Below are positions 40,900 through 48,384 of a stretch of DNA of 64,000 bases, one piece after another; the first letter of the stretch is position 1; each line of letters begins with the position of its first letter. The DNA lies in NCBI RefSeq assembly GCF_000389965.1, contig NC_021191.1, forward strand, positions 4,651,501 through 4,715,500, written 5' to 3'. Source of the stretch: Actinoplanes sp. N902-109 (GTDB lineage Bacteria > Actinomycetota > Actinomycetes > Mycobacteriales > Micromonosporaceae). The notes beneath the pieces were generated by a model that saw nothing but the letters and a program-made list of their open reading frames with translations, was not told where the DNA came from and ran no database searches. Made by a program: the position numbers and the translations under genes.

Positions 40900-42459
40900 T
40901 CATGCTGTCAAACCCCGCCCGCCCGGCGCGTCATCGACATGCCAGGTGATCCCGGTGCCGATCGCCGCGGCGAAGTACCGGTCGTGGGTCACCACCACCA
41001 GCGTGCCCCGGTACGCCCGCAGCGCCGCCTCCAGCGTGTCCAGCGCATCGAAATCCAGATAGTTGGTCGGCTCGTCCAGCAGCAGCACCCGCGCCGGGCT
41101 GTTGACCATGACGGCCAGCAGCAGCCGGCGCAACTCCCCCGCCGACAGGCTGCGCAGACTCGCCCCCCACTGCTCGGCGTCGAACTGGTGCGCCGCCAGC
41201 AACCGCTCGGCGTCCTCGGCGTACACCGGCACCTGCGAGCGGAAATAGTCCAGGACGGTGACCGCGGTACGCAGCCCCTCGTCGGTCTGCGGCAGCACCG
41301 CCACCGGCTCCCCGGCACCCGCGGCCAGCCGGCGCAGCAGCGTGGTCTTGCCCGAACCGTTGCGCCCGGTGATCAGGATCCGGTCACCGCGGCGTACCCG
41401 CCGATCCCCGGCCACCGCCACCACCTGCCCGGCGCCGTCCTCATCGGCGGGAAACGCCAAGGTCAGCGGCGGACGGGTACGCGGCTGCTCGACCCAGCGC
41501 AGCGACTGCATCTGCCGGCGCAACCGACGCTCACGGGCCTTGGCCTTGGCGGCGACCTTCTTGGCGATGCGACGCAGGTGCGGGGCCTCCACCCCGGAAC
41601 GCACGGTGGTCTCCACCTGCCGGGCCTGCGCCTTGGTCCGCTCGATATCGGCCTCCCAGCGCACCCGGTCCTTCTCCTGCGCCTCGTAGTCCAGCAGCAG
41701 CCGCTGCCAGCGCCGCGCCTTCTCCCGCCGATAGGCGCTGTACCCGCCGCCCGGATAGTCCTGCACGGTGTCGTGGATGCCGTCGAGCTCGACGATGCGG
41801 GTGAGCGCGGTGTCCAGCAACGCCCGGTCATGACTGACCGCCAGCACCGCACCGGGATACCCCGCCAGCCACTGCGTCAGCCAGGCCGCACCCTCGGCGT
41901 CCAGGTGGTTGGTCGGCTCGTCCAGCAGCAGCACCCCCGGGTCGTCCAGCAGCGCCCGGGCCAGCAGCAACCGCGCCTGCTCACCACCGCTGAGGCTGCC
42001 CACCGGGCGCTCCAGCCCCAGATGCGCGAGGCCCAACCGCTCGGCGGCCTGCGCCACCCGGGCCTCGGCGGTCCACCCCCGCAAGGCGTCCCAGCGCTCC
42101 TGGACCTCCCCGTACGCCGCCAGCACGTCCGCGCCGGCCGCCAGCTGCTGCTCCAGATGGTGCATCCCGGCCAGCACCACGGCCAGCTCACCGAGCCCGG
42201 CGTACAGGAACTCCCCGGCACTCTGCCCGCTATCGGCGCCCAGCTGCTGCGGCACGTAGGCCACCCGGGTGCCCGGCGCGGTGATGACGCTGCCCTCCCG
42301 CGGGCTCAGCTGCCCGGCCAGGATGCGCAGCAGGGTGGTCTTGCCGGCGCCGTTGGGCCCGACCACCCCCACCCGGTCACCGGGCGAGAGCCCCAGGTCG
42401 AAACCGGTGAACAACAGCTCACCGTCATGGGCGTGAGCGAGATGGACAGCTTTGAGCAC
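40900..42459 (-). CDS. ABC-F ATPase (ribosome-protection/translation-factor type)
   Basis: The 519-residue protein has two ABC cassettes and no membrane domain. Cassette 1: Walker A GPNGAGKTT, signature LSGGEQ, Walker B LLLDEPTNHLD. Cassette 2: GRNGSGKTT, signature LSAGELRR, LLLDEPTNYLD. The linker (about 240-310) is very basic and helical (EKDRVRWEADIERTKAQARQ...KKVAAKAKARERRLRR), the P-site tRNA interaction motif region of ABC-F proteins. Such proteins act on the ribosome in antibiotic resistance or translation control. GGAGG precedes the GTG start. The leader contains a distant inverted repeat suggestive of attenuation or an operator. Confidence 0.9.
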   Translation of the reverse strand: MLKAVHLAHAHDGELLFTGFDLGLSPGDRVGVVGPNGAGKTTLLRILAGQLSPREGSVITAPGTRVAYVPQQLGADSGQSAGEFLYAGLGELAVVLAGMHHLEQQLAAGADVLAAYGEVQERWDALRGWTAEARVAQAAERLGLAHLGLERPVGSLSGGEQARLLLARALLDDPGVLLLDEPTNHLDAEGAAWLTQWLAGYPGAVLAVSHDRALLDTALTRIVELDGIHDTVQDYPGGGYSAYRREKARRWQRLLLDYEAQEKDRVRWEADIERTKAQARQVETTVRSGVEAPHLRRIAKKVAAKAKARERRLRRQMQSLRWVEQPRTRPPLTLAFPADEDGAGQVVAVAGDRRVRRGDRILITGRNGSGKTTLLRRLAAGAGEPVAVLPQTDEGLRTAVTVLDYFRSQVPVYAEDAERLLAAHQFDAEQWGASLRSLSAGELRRLLLAVMVNSPARVLLLDEPTNYLDFDALDTLEAALRAYRGTLVVVTHDRYFAAAIGTGITWHVDDAPGGRGLTA

Positions 42460-42476
42460 GCGGGCCTCCAGGCAGC

Positions 42477-42538
42477 GTGATACCGGGTTGCGGACACGGC
42501 GGACCGAGCGTCGGACACTCGGGCCGGGTCGGTATCAC
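42477..42538. repeat. Long-range inverted repeat in the ABC-F leader
   Basis: GTGATACCG (42477-42485) and CGGTATCAC (42530-42538) are perfectly complementary with 44 bases between them, starting 18 bases upstream of the ABC-F start codon. As RNA this would enclose the whole leader; as DNA it could be two operator half-sites. Confidence 0.65.
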
Positions 42539-42569
42539 ACGGGAAAGCCAGCTCCTCGCGAAAGCGTAC

Positions 42570-42599
42570 GGGCGGGGCAGCTGTCAGCCTGCCCCGCCC
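42570..42599. terminator. Terminator between sigma factor and ABC-F genes
   Basis: The arms GGGCGGGGCAG and CTGCCCCGCCC form a perfect 11-bp stem with an 8-base loop, 21 bases after the sigma factor stop. Confidence 0.75.
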
Positions 42600-42619
42600 G
42601 CAACACCCCCGCAACCGAT

Positions 42620-43486
42620 TTACGCGGCGTAGCGCACCGCCCGGTGCACCCCCTGCACGTCGGTGACCGCCAGCCGCGTCGCCATCGTGCTGCGCGCCGC
42701 GATCTGCGCCGCATACGCCGCCCGGCGCCGCGCCACACAACCATCACCCTTGGCCTGCGCGGTGTCCTGCTGCTCCATGTGCCGCATCAGCCCGTCACGC
42801 AGCAACGCCAGCGCCTCGGTGCGCAACTGCGACACCCGCGACTCACTGACCGCAAGCTGCTCGGCGACCTCCGACAACGGCCGCTCCCGCAGGAACGAGG
42901 CCTCCACCACGAACCGCAGCCGCTCCGGCAGCACCGCCACCGCGTCGTGCAGGTAACCGATGCGCTCACGGTGCAGCAGCATCTCCTCGGGGTTCAGCGC
43001 CGTCTCGGTGACCATGTCCTCGGCGTTACCGGCGGTGAAACCCTGCAACGACAGCACCGCCGCGCGCTGCACGTCGTCGTCGACCCCGGCCAGCTCGCTG
43101 ACCCCGACCCCCAGCAGCTCGGCCAGCTCCTGCGCCGTCGGCGTACGGCCCAGCTTCGCGGTCAGCTCCTGACGGGCCACCTCGGCGCGGCGCGCCCGCG
43201 CCCGCACCGACCGGCTCGCCCAGTCCATCGCCCGCAGCTCGTCCAGCAGCGCCCCGCGCACCCGCACCGCGGCGAACTTGCCGAACGGGATCCCCCGCGC
43301 CGTGTCGAACGCCTGCGCCGCGCTGACCAGCGCCGCGTACCCGGCCGAAGCCAGATCGTCGCGGTGCACGTGAGCCGGCACCTTGAACAGCATCTCGCGG
43401 ACCAGGTGACCGACCAGCGGCATGTTGTCGCGCACCAGGGTCTCCAGCTGGCGGGCAGTCTTGGTCGTCGTGGTCGCTGCGGACAT
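42620..43486 (-). CDS. RNA polymerase sigma factor, FliA/WhiG-like
   Basis: The 288-residue protein contains region 2 (LVRDNMPLVGHLVREMLFKVPAHVHRDDLASAGYAALVSAAQAFDTARGIPFGKFAAVRVRGALLDELRAMDWASRSVR) and region 3 (RRAEVARQELTAKLGRTPTAQELAELLGV). Region 4 is LPERLRFVVEASFLRERPLSEVAEQLAVSESRVSQLRTEALALLRDGL. The order and the RGALLDELRxMDWxSRSVR segment are typical of the sigma-28 FliA/WhiG group. In sporulating or zoospore-forming actinomycetes such factors direct motility or development genes. No flagellar gene is in the window. A GAGGGGG site lies before the ATG. Confidence 0.9.
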   Translation of the reverse strand: MSAATTTTKTARQLETLVRDNMPLVGHLVREMLFKVPAHVHRDDLASAGYAALVSAAQAFDTARGIPFGKFAAVRVRGALLDELRAMDWASRSVRARARRAEVARQELTAKLGRTPTAQELAELLGVGVSELAGVDDDVQRAAVLSLQGFTAGNAEDMVTETALNPEEMLLHRERIGYLHDAVAVLPERLRFVVEASFLRERPLSEVAEQLAVSESRVSQLRTEALALLRDGLMRHMEQQDTAQAKGDGCVARRRAAYAAQIAARSTMATRLAVTDVQGVHRAVRYAA

Positions 43487-43568
43487 CGTGGTTCCCCCTC
43501 GGTTCCGTCGCCCGGTGACGGCTCACCGGCTGACAGGGGGAACTTTTCGTTGCTCCGGGTGCAGATCA

Positions 43569-43596
43569 CGGTCGCAGACGGTTGCCGACCGGTTGC
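43569..43596. repeat. Three CGGTYGC direct repeats in helical phase
   Basis: CGGTCGC at 43569, CGGTTGC at 43579 and CGGTTGC at 43590 are spaced 10 and 11 bases apart, one DNA turn each. They lie 83-110 bases upstream of the sigma factor start, suiting an activator or repressor that binds along one face of the helix. Confidence 0.55.
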
Positions 43597-43619
43597 ACCT
43601 CAAGAAAACCTAAAGTCGC

Positions 43620-44231
43620 TCAGATCAGCAGCCACCCGCTCTCCTGCGCCAGCCGCACCGCCTCCGCCCGGGTCCGCGCCCCGGTCTTACCGATCGCCGA
43701 GGACAGGTGATTGCGCACGGTGCCCTCCGACAAGCACAACTCACGCGCCACATCAGCCACCGTGCCGCCGTCCGAGGCCGCCCGCAGCACCTGCGTCTCC
43801 CGCTCGGTCAACGGCGAATCCCCCAACGCCAGCGACTGCGCCGCCAGCGCCGGATCCACCACCCGCAACCCCTCGTGCACCCGGCGCACCGCATCGGCCA
43901 GCTGCCGCGCCGGGGTGTCCTTGACCACGAACCCGCTGGCCCCGGCCGCCATCGCCTGCCGCAGATACCCCGCCCGCCCGAACGTGGTCACCATCAGCAC
44001 CCGGCAGCCCGGCACCCGCGAACGCAGCTGCCGCGCCGCCGCGATCCCGTCCAACCCCGGCATCTGCACATCCAGCACCGCCACCTGCACGTCATGCGCC
44101 TGCACCGCCGGGACCACCTCGTCCCCCCGGCCCACCTCGGCCACCACCGCCAGATCCGGCTCCAGATCCAGCAACGCCGCCATCGCCCCGCGCACCAGCG
44201 CCTGATCATCGGCCAGCAACACCCGGATCAC
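43620..44231 (-). CDS. NarL/DesR-type response regulator
   Basis: The 203-residue protein has a receiver domain with DDQ at the start (LLADDQALVRG), phospho-acceptor Asp in VAVLDVQMPGLDG (near 54), a Thr in VTTFGR and Lys in FVVKDTP. The C-terminal LuxR HTH is LTERETQVLRAASDGGTVADVARELCLSEGTVRNHLSSAIGKTGARTRAEAVRLA. The start overlaps the kinase stop by 4 bases. It completes a kinase-regulator pair that most likely controls the ABC exporter of the same operon. Confidence 0.94.
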   Translation of the reverse strand: MIRVLLADDQALVRGAMAALLDLEPDLAVVAEVGRGDEVVPAVQAHDVQVAVLDVQMPGLDGIAAARQLRSRVPGCRVLMVTTFGRAGYLRQAMAAGASGFVVKDTPARQLADAVRRVHEGLRVVDPALAAQSLALGDSPLTERETQVLRAASDGGTVADVARELCLSEGTVRNHLSSAIGKTGARTRAEAVRLAQESGWLLI

Positions 44232-45301
44232 GACGACACCTCCACCCGCACCCGAAACCCCGGACCATCCGCCCGCCGCCCCACCGACAACCGCGCCCCC
44301 GCCTCCTGCGCCCGCCGCCGCAACCCCAGCAACCCCTGACCATCCCCGCCACCCACCACACCCACCCCACCCGAACCGTTATCCAGAATCTCCACACTGT
44401 CGCTGCTCAGCCGCACCTCACACCGCGACGCCCCGGCATGGCGCACCACATTCGTCACCGCCTCCCGGATCGTCCACGCGAACAACTCCCGCACCCGCGT
44501 GGGCACCTCATCAGCCGCCTGCGGCAACACCGCCTCCACATGCGCGGCATCCAGCGCCTGCCGCGCCGCCGCGATCTCCCCCGGCAACGAGATCCCCCGC
44601 ATCCCCAGCGCCGTGGCCCGCACATCGGCCAGCGCATCACGCGCCAGCACCTCCAACTCCCGCAACTCCCTGCGCGCCCGCTCCACATCCAGATCCAGCA
44701 ACCGCTGCGCCAGCTCCGCCTTCACCGTCACCACCGTCAGCGAATGCCCCAGAATGTCGTGCAGATCCGCAGCGATACGCGCCCGCTCGTTCTGCACCGC
44801 CATCGCCGCCAGCTCCTTCTGCGCCACCTGCAAACGGCTCTGCCGCTCCCCCGCCAGCCGCAACCCGAACGTCGCCGCCGAACCCAGCAGCACCGCCAGC
44901 CCGTACCCGTTGTCCTCCCAGCCCGGCACCTGCCACGCCAGCACCTCCGCCAGCACCACCAGACTCACCGCGAACGGCACCGACTGCCGCGACGGCAACG
45001 CCGCCGCCGCCGTCGCCCCCACATACACCAGACACGTCAGCACATGAAAACCAGCACCCGGCACCTGCACCGCCGTCAGCACCAGCATGCCCAGCAACCC
45101 CGCCCACACCAGCGCCGGGCGCCGCCGCTGCCAGAACACCGGGAACGAAGCCACCATCGCCAGATACAGCACCGCGAACCCGGCCAGCGCCACCAGCCCC
45201 ACACCCCGGCGCCAGCCACCGGCATCCAGCAACGCCGACAACGTCTCACCGAGATAGAACATCCAGACCGCAGAGAACAACCAGCGCGGCGACCACCTCA
45301 C
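44228..45301 (-). CDS. DesK-type sensor histidine kinase
   Basis: The 357-residue protein has five or six N-terminal transmembrane helices (about 8-170) and a HisKA_3 dimerisation segment ARIAADLHDILGHSLTVVTVKAELAQRLL with the phosphorylated His. A HATPase domain follows (TIREAVTNVVRHAGASRCEVRL, DNGSGGVG, GLLGLRRRAQEAGARL). There is no extracellular sensor domain, so it senses the membrane or its transporter partner, as in DesK or BceS-like systems. The GTG at 45301 overlaps the permease stop codon; an in-frame extension upstream would run inside the permease gene and is rejected. Confidence 0.93.
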   Translation of the reverse strand: MRWSPRWLFSAVWMFYLGETLSALLDAGGWRRGVGLVALAGFAVLYLAMVASFPVFWQRRRPALVWAGLLGMLVLTAVQVPGAGFHVLTCLVYVGATAAAALPSRQSVPFAVSLVVLAEVLAWQVPGWEDNGYGLAVLLGSAATFGLRLAGERQSRLQVAQKELAAMAVQNERARIAADLHDILGHSLTVVTVKAELAQRLLDLDVERARRELRELEVLARDALADVRATALGMRGISLPGEIAAARQALDAAHVEAVLPQAADEVPTRVRELFAWTIREAVTNVVRHAGASRCEVRLSSDSVEILDNGSGGVGVVGGGDGQGLLGLRRRAQEAGARLSVGRRADGPGFRVRVEVSS

Positions 45302-46080
45302 ACCCGTGCCGTGTCCCGCCGGAACCGCCACACCGCCCCCGCCGCGAACAGAGCCGTCCACACCAGCACGTTCAACGCCGCCAGCCACAGATCCCCCTCC
45401 CGCGTCAACGGATACCGCGCGATCTGCCCCACCCCGTACACCGGGGTGAACGCCGAGATCCGCGCAAACGTATGCCCCAGCTGATCAGCCGGCACGAACA
45501 ACCCACCCGCGAACGACAACACCGCCAGCACCGGACCCAGCAACTGCATCACATTCTCACTGGGCAACAGATAACCCACGAACAACCCGAACGCCGCGAA
45601 CACCACCGAGCACACCCACGCCAGCACCCCGCACCACAACCACCCCGACACCGGCAGCCGCGCCCCCGTAGCCGCCCCCACCACCATCGTCACCGCCACC
45701 GACACCGCCGCGATCAGCATCGCCAGCACCACCTTCACCGCCACATACGCCAACGGCCGCAACGGCGTCAACCGCAACTGCCGCGACCAGCCCGCCGCCC
45801 GCTCCACCGCCACCATCGCCCCACCCGACGTGGTCGCGATCATCGCCCCGTACACCGCCATGCTCACCAGCACATAACCAGCCACATTGCCGCCACCGAC
45901 ACGCTCACTGCGATAAGCCGCGCTCGAACCGAACAACAAGAAGAACACCGGCGGCAGCACAAACGTCAGCACCACCGTGCGCCGGTTACGCACCAACCGG
46001 CGCAACTCCAGCCCCACCACCGCCGGCGAGAACCCACCCCACCGCGGCAACACCCGCTCACCCACCACCACCGCACTCAC
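45298..46080 (-). CDS. ABC-2 type exporter permease
   Basis: The 260-residue protein has six hydrophobic helices (for example TVVLTFVLPPVFFLLFG, VLVSMAVYGAMIATTSG, LAYVAVKVVLAMLIAAVSVAVTMVVG, LAVLSFAGGLFVP). The amphipathic segment AVERAAGWSRQLRLTPLRP is characteristic of DrrB/NatB-like ABC-2 permeases. It pairs with the upstream ATPase through a GTGA overlap and forms an exporter of drugs, lipids or a peptide. The GTG start is at 46080. Confidence 0.92.
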   Translation of the reverse strand: MSAVVVGERVLPRWGGFSPAVVGLELRRLVRNRRTVVLTFVLPPVFFLLFGSSAAYRSERVGGGNVAGYVLVSMAVYGAMIATTSGGAMVAVERAAGWSRQLRLTPLRPLAYVAVKVVLAMLIAAVSVAVTMVVGAATGARLPVSGWLWCGVLAWVCSVVFAAFGLFVGYLLPSENVMQLLGPVLAVLSFAGGLFVPADQLGHTFARISAFTPVYGVGQIARYPLTREGDLWLAALNVLVWTALFAAGAVWRFRRDTARV

Positions 46081-46997
46081 CGGTCCTCCCCCGTCAACGC
46101 CAGGAACGCATCCTCAAGATTGCGCGACACGATCTCCAGATCCCGCGCCGCCGTGCACGTCAGCAAGAACCGCGCCACCGCATCGGTGTCACCCGCCCGC
46201 ACCAGCACCACATCACCACGCACCTCCACCGAATCCACCCCCGGCAGAGCAGCCAGCACCGACTCGTCGGCCCCCGGCAGCGTCGCCCGCACCGTACGCC
46301 CCGACACCATCGCCTTCACCTGCGCCGCCGACCCGTCAGCCACCACCTTGCCCCGCCGCACGAACACCACCCGGTCGGCATAGGCATCCGCCTCCTCCAG
46401 ATAATGCGTCGCGAAGATCACCGTGCGCCCCGAACGCGCATCCGCCCGGATCGCCGACCAGAACTCGTGCCGGCCCGCCACATCCATCCCCGTCGTCGGC
46501 TCATCCAGGATCAACAACTCCGGATCCGGCAGCAACGCCATCGCGAACCGCAACCGCTGCTGCTGCCCACCCGAGCACCTGCCCACCAACCGGCCCCGGA
46601 TCTCCGCGATCCCCGCCCGCTGCAGCACCGCCTCCACCTGCGAACGCGGCCGCCCGAACAACACCGCCGTCAACCGCACCGTCTCCTCGACCGTGTAGTC
46701 CTTGAGCAACCCGCCCGACTGCATCACCGCCGACACCAGCCCCAGCGCCACCGCCTCCCGCGGCTCACGCCCGTACACCCGCACCGAACCCTGCGACGGC
46801 TGCGACAACCCCAGCACCATGTCCACCGTGCTCGTCTTGCCCGCACCGTTGGGCCCCAGCAACGCCACCACCTCCCCCGGCCCGATCCGCAGATCCACCC
46901 CGTCCACCGCGGTCACCGCCCCGAACCGCTTCACCACACCGGCCAGCTCCACCGCCGCCACCGGCGACCGCACCGCCTGCCCCATCGTCACCGTCAT
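46077..46997 (-). CDS. ABC exporter ATP-binding protein
   Basis: The 306-residue protein has Walker A GPNGAGKTS, Q-loop SAVMQSGGLL, signature CSGGQQQRLRFAMAL, Walker B ELLILDEPTTGMD and H-loop FATHYLEEADAYADR. The C-terminal extension (TVRATLPGADESVLAALPGVDSVEVRGDVVLVRAGDTDAV) is typical of DrrA-like exporters. The ATG at 46997 has a G-run ribosome-binding site; the in-frame Met at 47063 would place the first 22 codons in DNA that looks non-coding. It is the first gene of a four-gene operon: ATPase, permease, kinase, regulator. Confidence 0.93.
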   Translation of the reverse strand: MTVTMGQAVRSPVAAVELAGVVKRFGAVTAVDGVDLRIGPGEVVALLGPNGAGKTSTVDMVLGLSQPSQGSVRVYGREPREAVALGLVSAVMQSGGLLKDYTVEETVRLTAVLFGRPRSQVEAVLQRAGIAEIRGRLVGRCSGGQQQRLRFAMALLPDPELLILDEPTTGMDVAGRHEFWSAIRADARSGRTVIFATHYLEEADAYADRVVFVRRGKVVADGSAAQVKAMVSGRTVRATLPGADESVLAALPGVDSVEVRGDVVLVRAGDTDAVARFLLTCTAARDLEIVSRNLEDAFLALTGEDR

Positions 46998-47151
46998 GCC
47001 CCCCAGCCTGCCCCCCACCACAGCACCACCCACAGGCGAAGTGTCACGCCCACCCCATGACAACTGTCACGACAACCCACACCAGGGCACACATCGACAG
47101 ATGATCGGACCTGCCCAACCCACCCACCACACCTCCACACTGGAGCGCAGT

Positions 47152-47218
47152 GCCCGATGCGGTCCGGGGCGCACCCGCACCGGGAACACCCCCATCGGGA
47201 CGGCCGCATCGGGCACAC
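47152..47218. repeat. 13-bp inverted repeat between divergent genes
   Basis: GTGCCCGATGCGG (47152-47164) and CCGCATCGGGCAC (47206-47218) are perfectly complementary with 41 bases between them. The spacer itself contains CCCATCGGG. Position: between the ABC operon start and the epimerase gene. Confidence 0.7.
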
Positions 47219-47231
47219 CCCCATTGCGCTG

Positions 47232-47260
47232 ACAGCGATACCGTTCAGCGCACAGCGATA
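47232..47260. promoter_or_regulatory. Direct repeat ACAGCGATA spaced 20 bp
   Basis: ACAGCGATA occurs at 47232-47240 and 47252-47260, exactly 20 bases apart (two helical turns), 42-70 bases before the epimerase start. This is a plausible binding site for the NarL-type regulator or another dimer. Confidence 0.45.
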
Positions 47261-47301
47261 GCGCCTTCCCCACCACAGCGCCACCAGGCACCCTCGGCCG
47301 C

Positions 47302-48297
47302 ATGCGAACCCTGATCCTCGGCGGCACCGAATTCGCCGGCCGGCACCTCGCCCAGCAGGCCCTCGACCGCGGCCACCACGTCACCGTGCTCAACCGCGGG
47401 CACAACCCGCCCCCACCCGGCGTCGACGCCCGCACCGGCGACCGCACCCGCCCCGACGCCCTCGCCGCCCTCGGCACCGACACCTACGACATCGTCATCG
47501 ACACCTGGTCCTGGGCCCCCAGCGCCGTACGCGACGCCGCCCGCACCCTGTCCGGGCGCGCCGGGCACTACACCTACATCTCCAGCCGCAGCGTCTACAC
47601 CGACGACTTCACCCCACCGCTGACCGAGACCAGCCCCACCGTGCCCGCCGACCCCGACGCCGAAGCCGACAACGACTACGCCGCCGCCAAACGCGGCGCC
47701 GAACTCGCCGCCGAGCGCGAGTTCGCCGGACCCGTCCTGCACGCCCGCGCCGGACTCATCCTCGGCCCCGACGAGAACATCGGCCGGCTGCCCTGGTGGC
47801 TCACCCGCCTGCACACCGGCGGCCCCACCCTCGCCCCCGGCCCGCAGGACCTGCCCCTGCAGCTCATCGACGTACGCGACCTGGCCACCTTCGTGCTCGA
47901 TGCCGCCGCCGCGGGACTCACCGGCGCGTACAACACCGTCAGCGCCCCCGGGCACACCACCATGGGCGAACTGCTCGAGATCGCCACCGAGGTCACCGGT
48001 TCGCGCGCCGAGCTGCGCTGGACCGACCCGCAGATCATCCTCGACGCCGGTATCCAGCCGTGGACCGAGCTGCCGATCTGGCTGCCACCGGGCCCCGACC
48101 ACGACTACATCCACTCCGGCGACGTCAGCAAGGTGCTGGCCGCGGGCCTGCGGACCCGCCCGGTGCGCGAGACCGTCGCGGACACCTGGGCCTGGATGCA
48201 GACCCTGACCGGTACGCCCGCGGGCCGCGCCGGACGTAGCCCGGTGGGGCTGGCCCCCGGCAAGGAAGCAGCCGTGCTCGAGAAAGCAAATTTGTAG
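47302..48297 (+). CDS. NAD-dependent epimerase/dehydratase-like SDR
   Basis: The 331-residue extended SDR begins MRTLILGGTEFAGRHLAQQALDRGHHVTVLNRG, with a GGTxFxG nucleotide-binding loop. It has YISSRSVY and the catalytic-type YAAAK (DNDYAAAKRGAE). The C-terminal half includes the PLQLIDVRDLATFVLDAA segment. Relatives modify nucleotide sugars or reduce carbonyls; actinobacterial reductase-like members of this group are mostly uncharacterised. It precedes the siderophore operon but is separated by an 87-base gap with its own upstream block, so it is probably not part of it. Confidence 0.87.
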   Translation: MRTLILGGTEFAGRHLAQQALDRGHHVTVLNRGHNPPPPGVDARTGDRTRPDALAALGTDTYDIVIDTWSWAPSAVRDAARTLSGRAGHYTYISSRSVYTDDFTPPLTETSPTVPADPDAEADNDYAAAKRGAELAAEREFAGPVLHARAGLILGPDENIGRLPWWLTRLHTGGPTLAPGPQDLPLQLIDVRDLATFVLDAAAAGLTGAYNTVSAPGHTTMGELLEIATEVTGSRAELRWTDPQIILDAGIQPWTELPIWLPPGPDHDYIHSGDVSKVLAAGLRTRPVRETVADTWAWMQTLTGTPAGRAGRSPVGLAPGKEAAVLEKANL

Positions 48298-48351
48298 GGG
48301 TCGTTGCATTCCTTTTTGGTTTTCAGGTTTTCCTGTGCCCGGTGCGGCGGC

Positions 48352-48383
48352 GCACACCCTGTAAAGCATCCTAGGATGTTAGG
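48352..48383. promoter_or_regulatory. 32-bp block shared with 63414-63445 (copy 1, before the siderophore operon)
   Basis: GCACACCC, two variable bases, TAAAGCATCCTAGGA, three variable bases, TAGG. It matches a second copy 15 kb away at 27 of 32 positions. The centre of this copy (CATCCTAGGATG) is a perfect 12-bp palindrome. It ends next to the proposed GTG start of the first synthetase gene, so it is a promoter/operator candidate. It does not match the DtxR/IdeR iron-box consensus well by eye. Confidence 0.65.
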
Positions 48384-48384
48384 G

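Noticed and set aside
43700..46700. Long His/Arg/Pro-rich plus-strand frames
   Set aside because: They are shadows of the kinase, regulator and ABC genes on the minus strand, which have full catalytic motifs.
48352..48383. DtxR/IdeR iron box before the siderophore operon
   Set aside because: The block shares CCTA/TAGG words with the iron box but not its 19-bp layout. The same block also precedes a non-siderophore gene.
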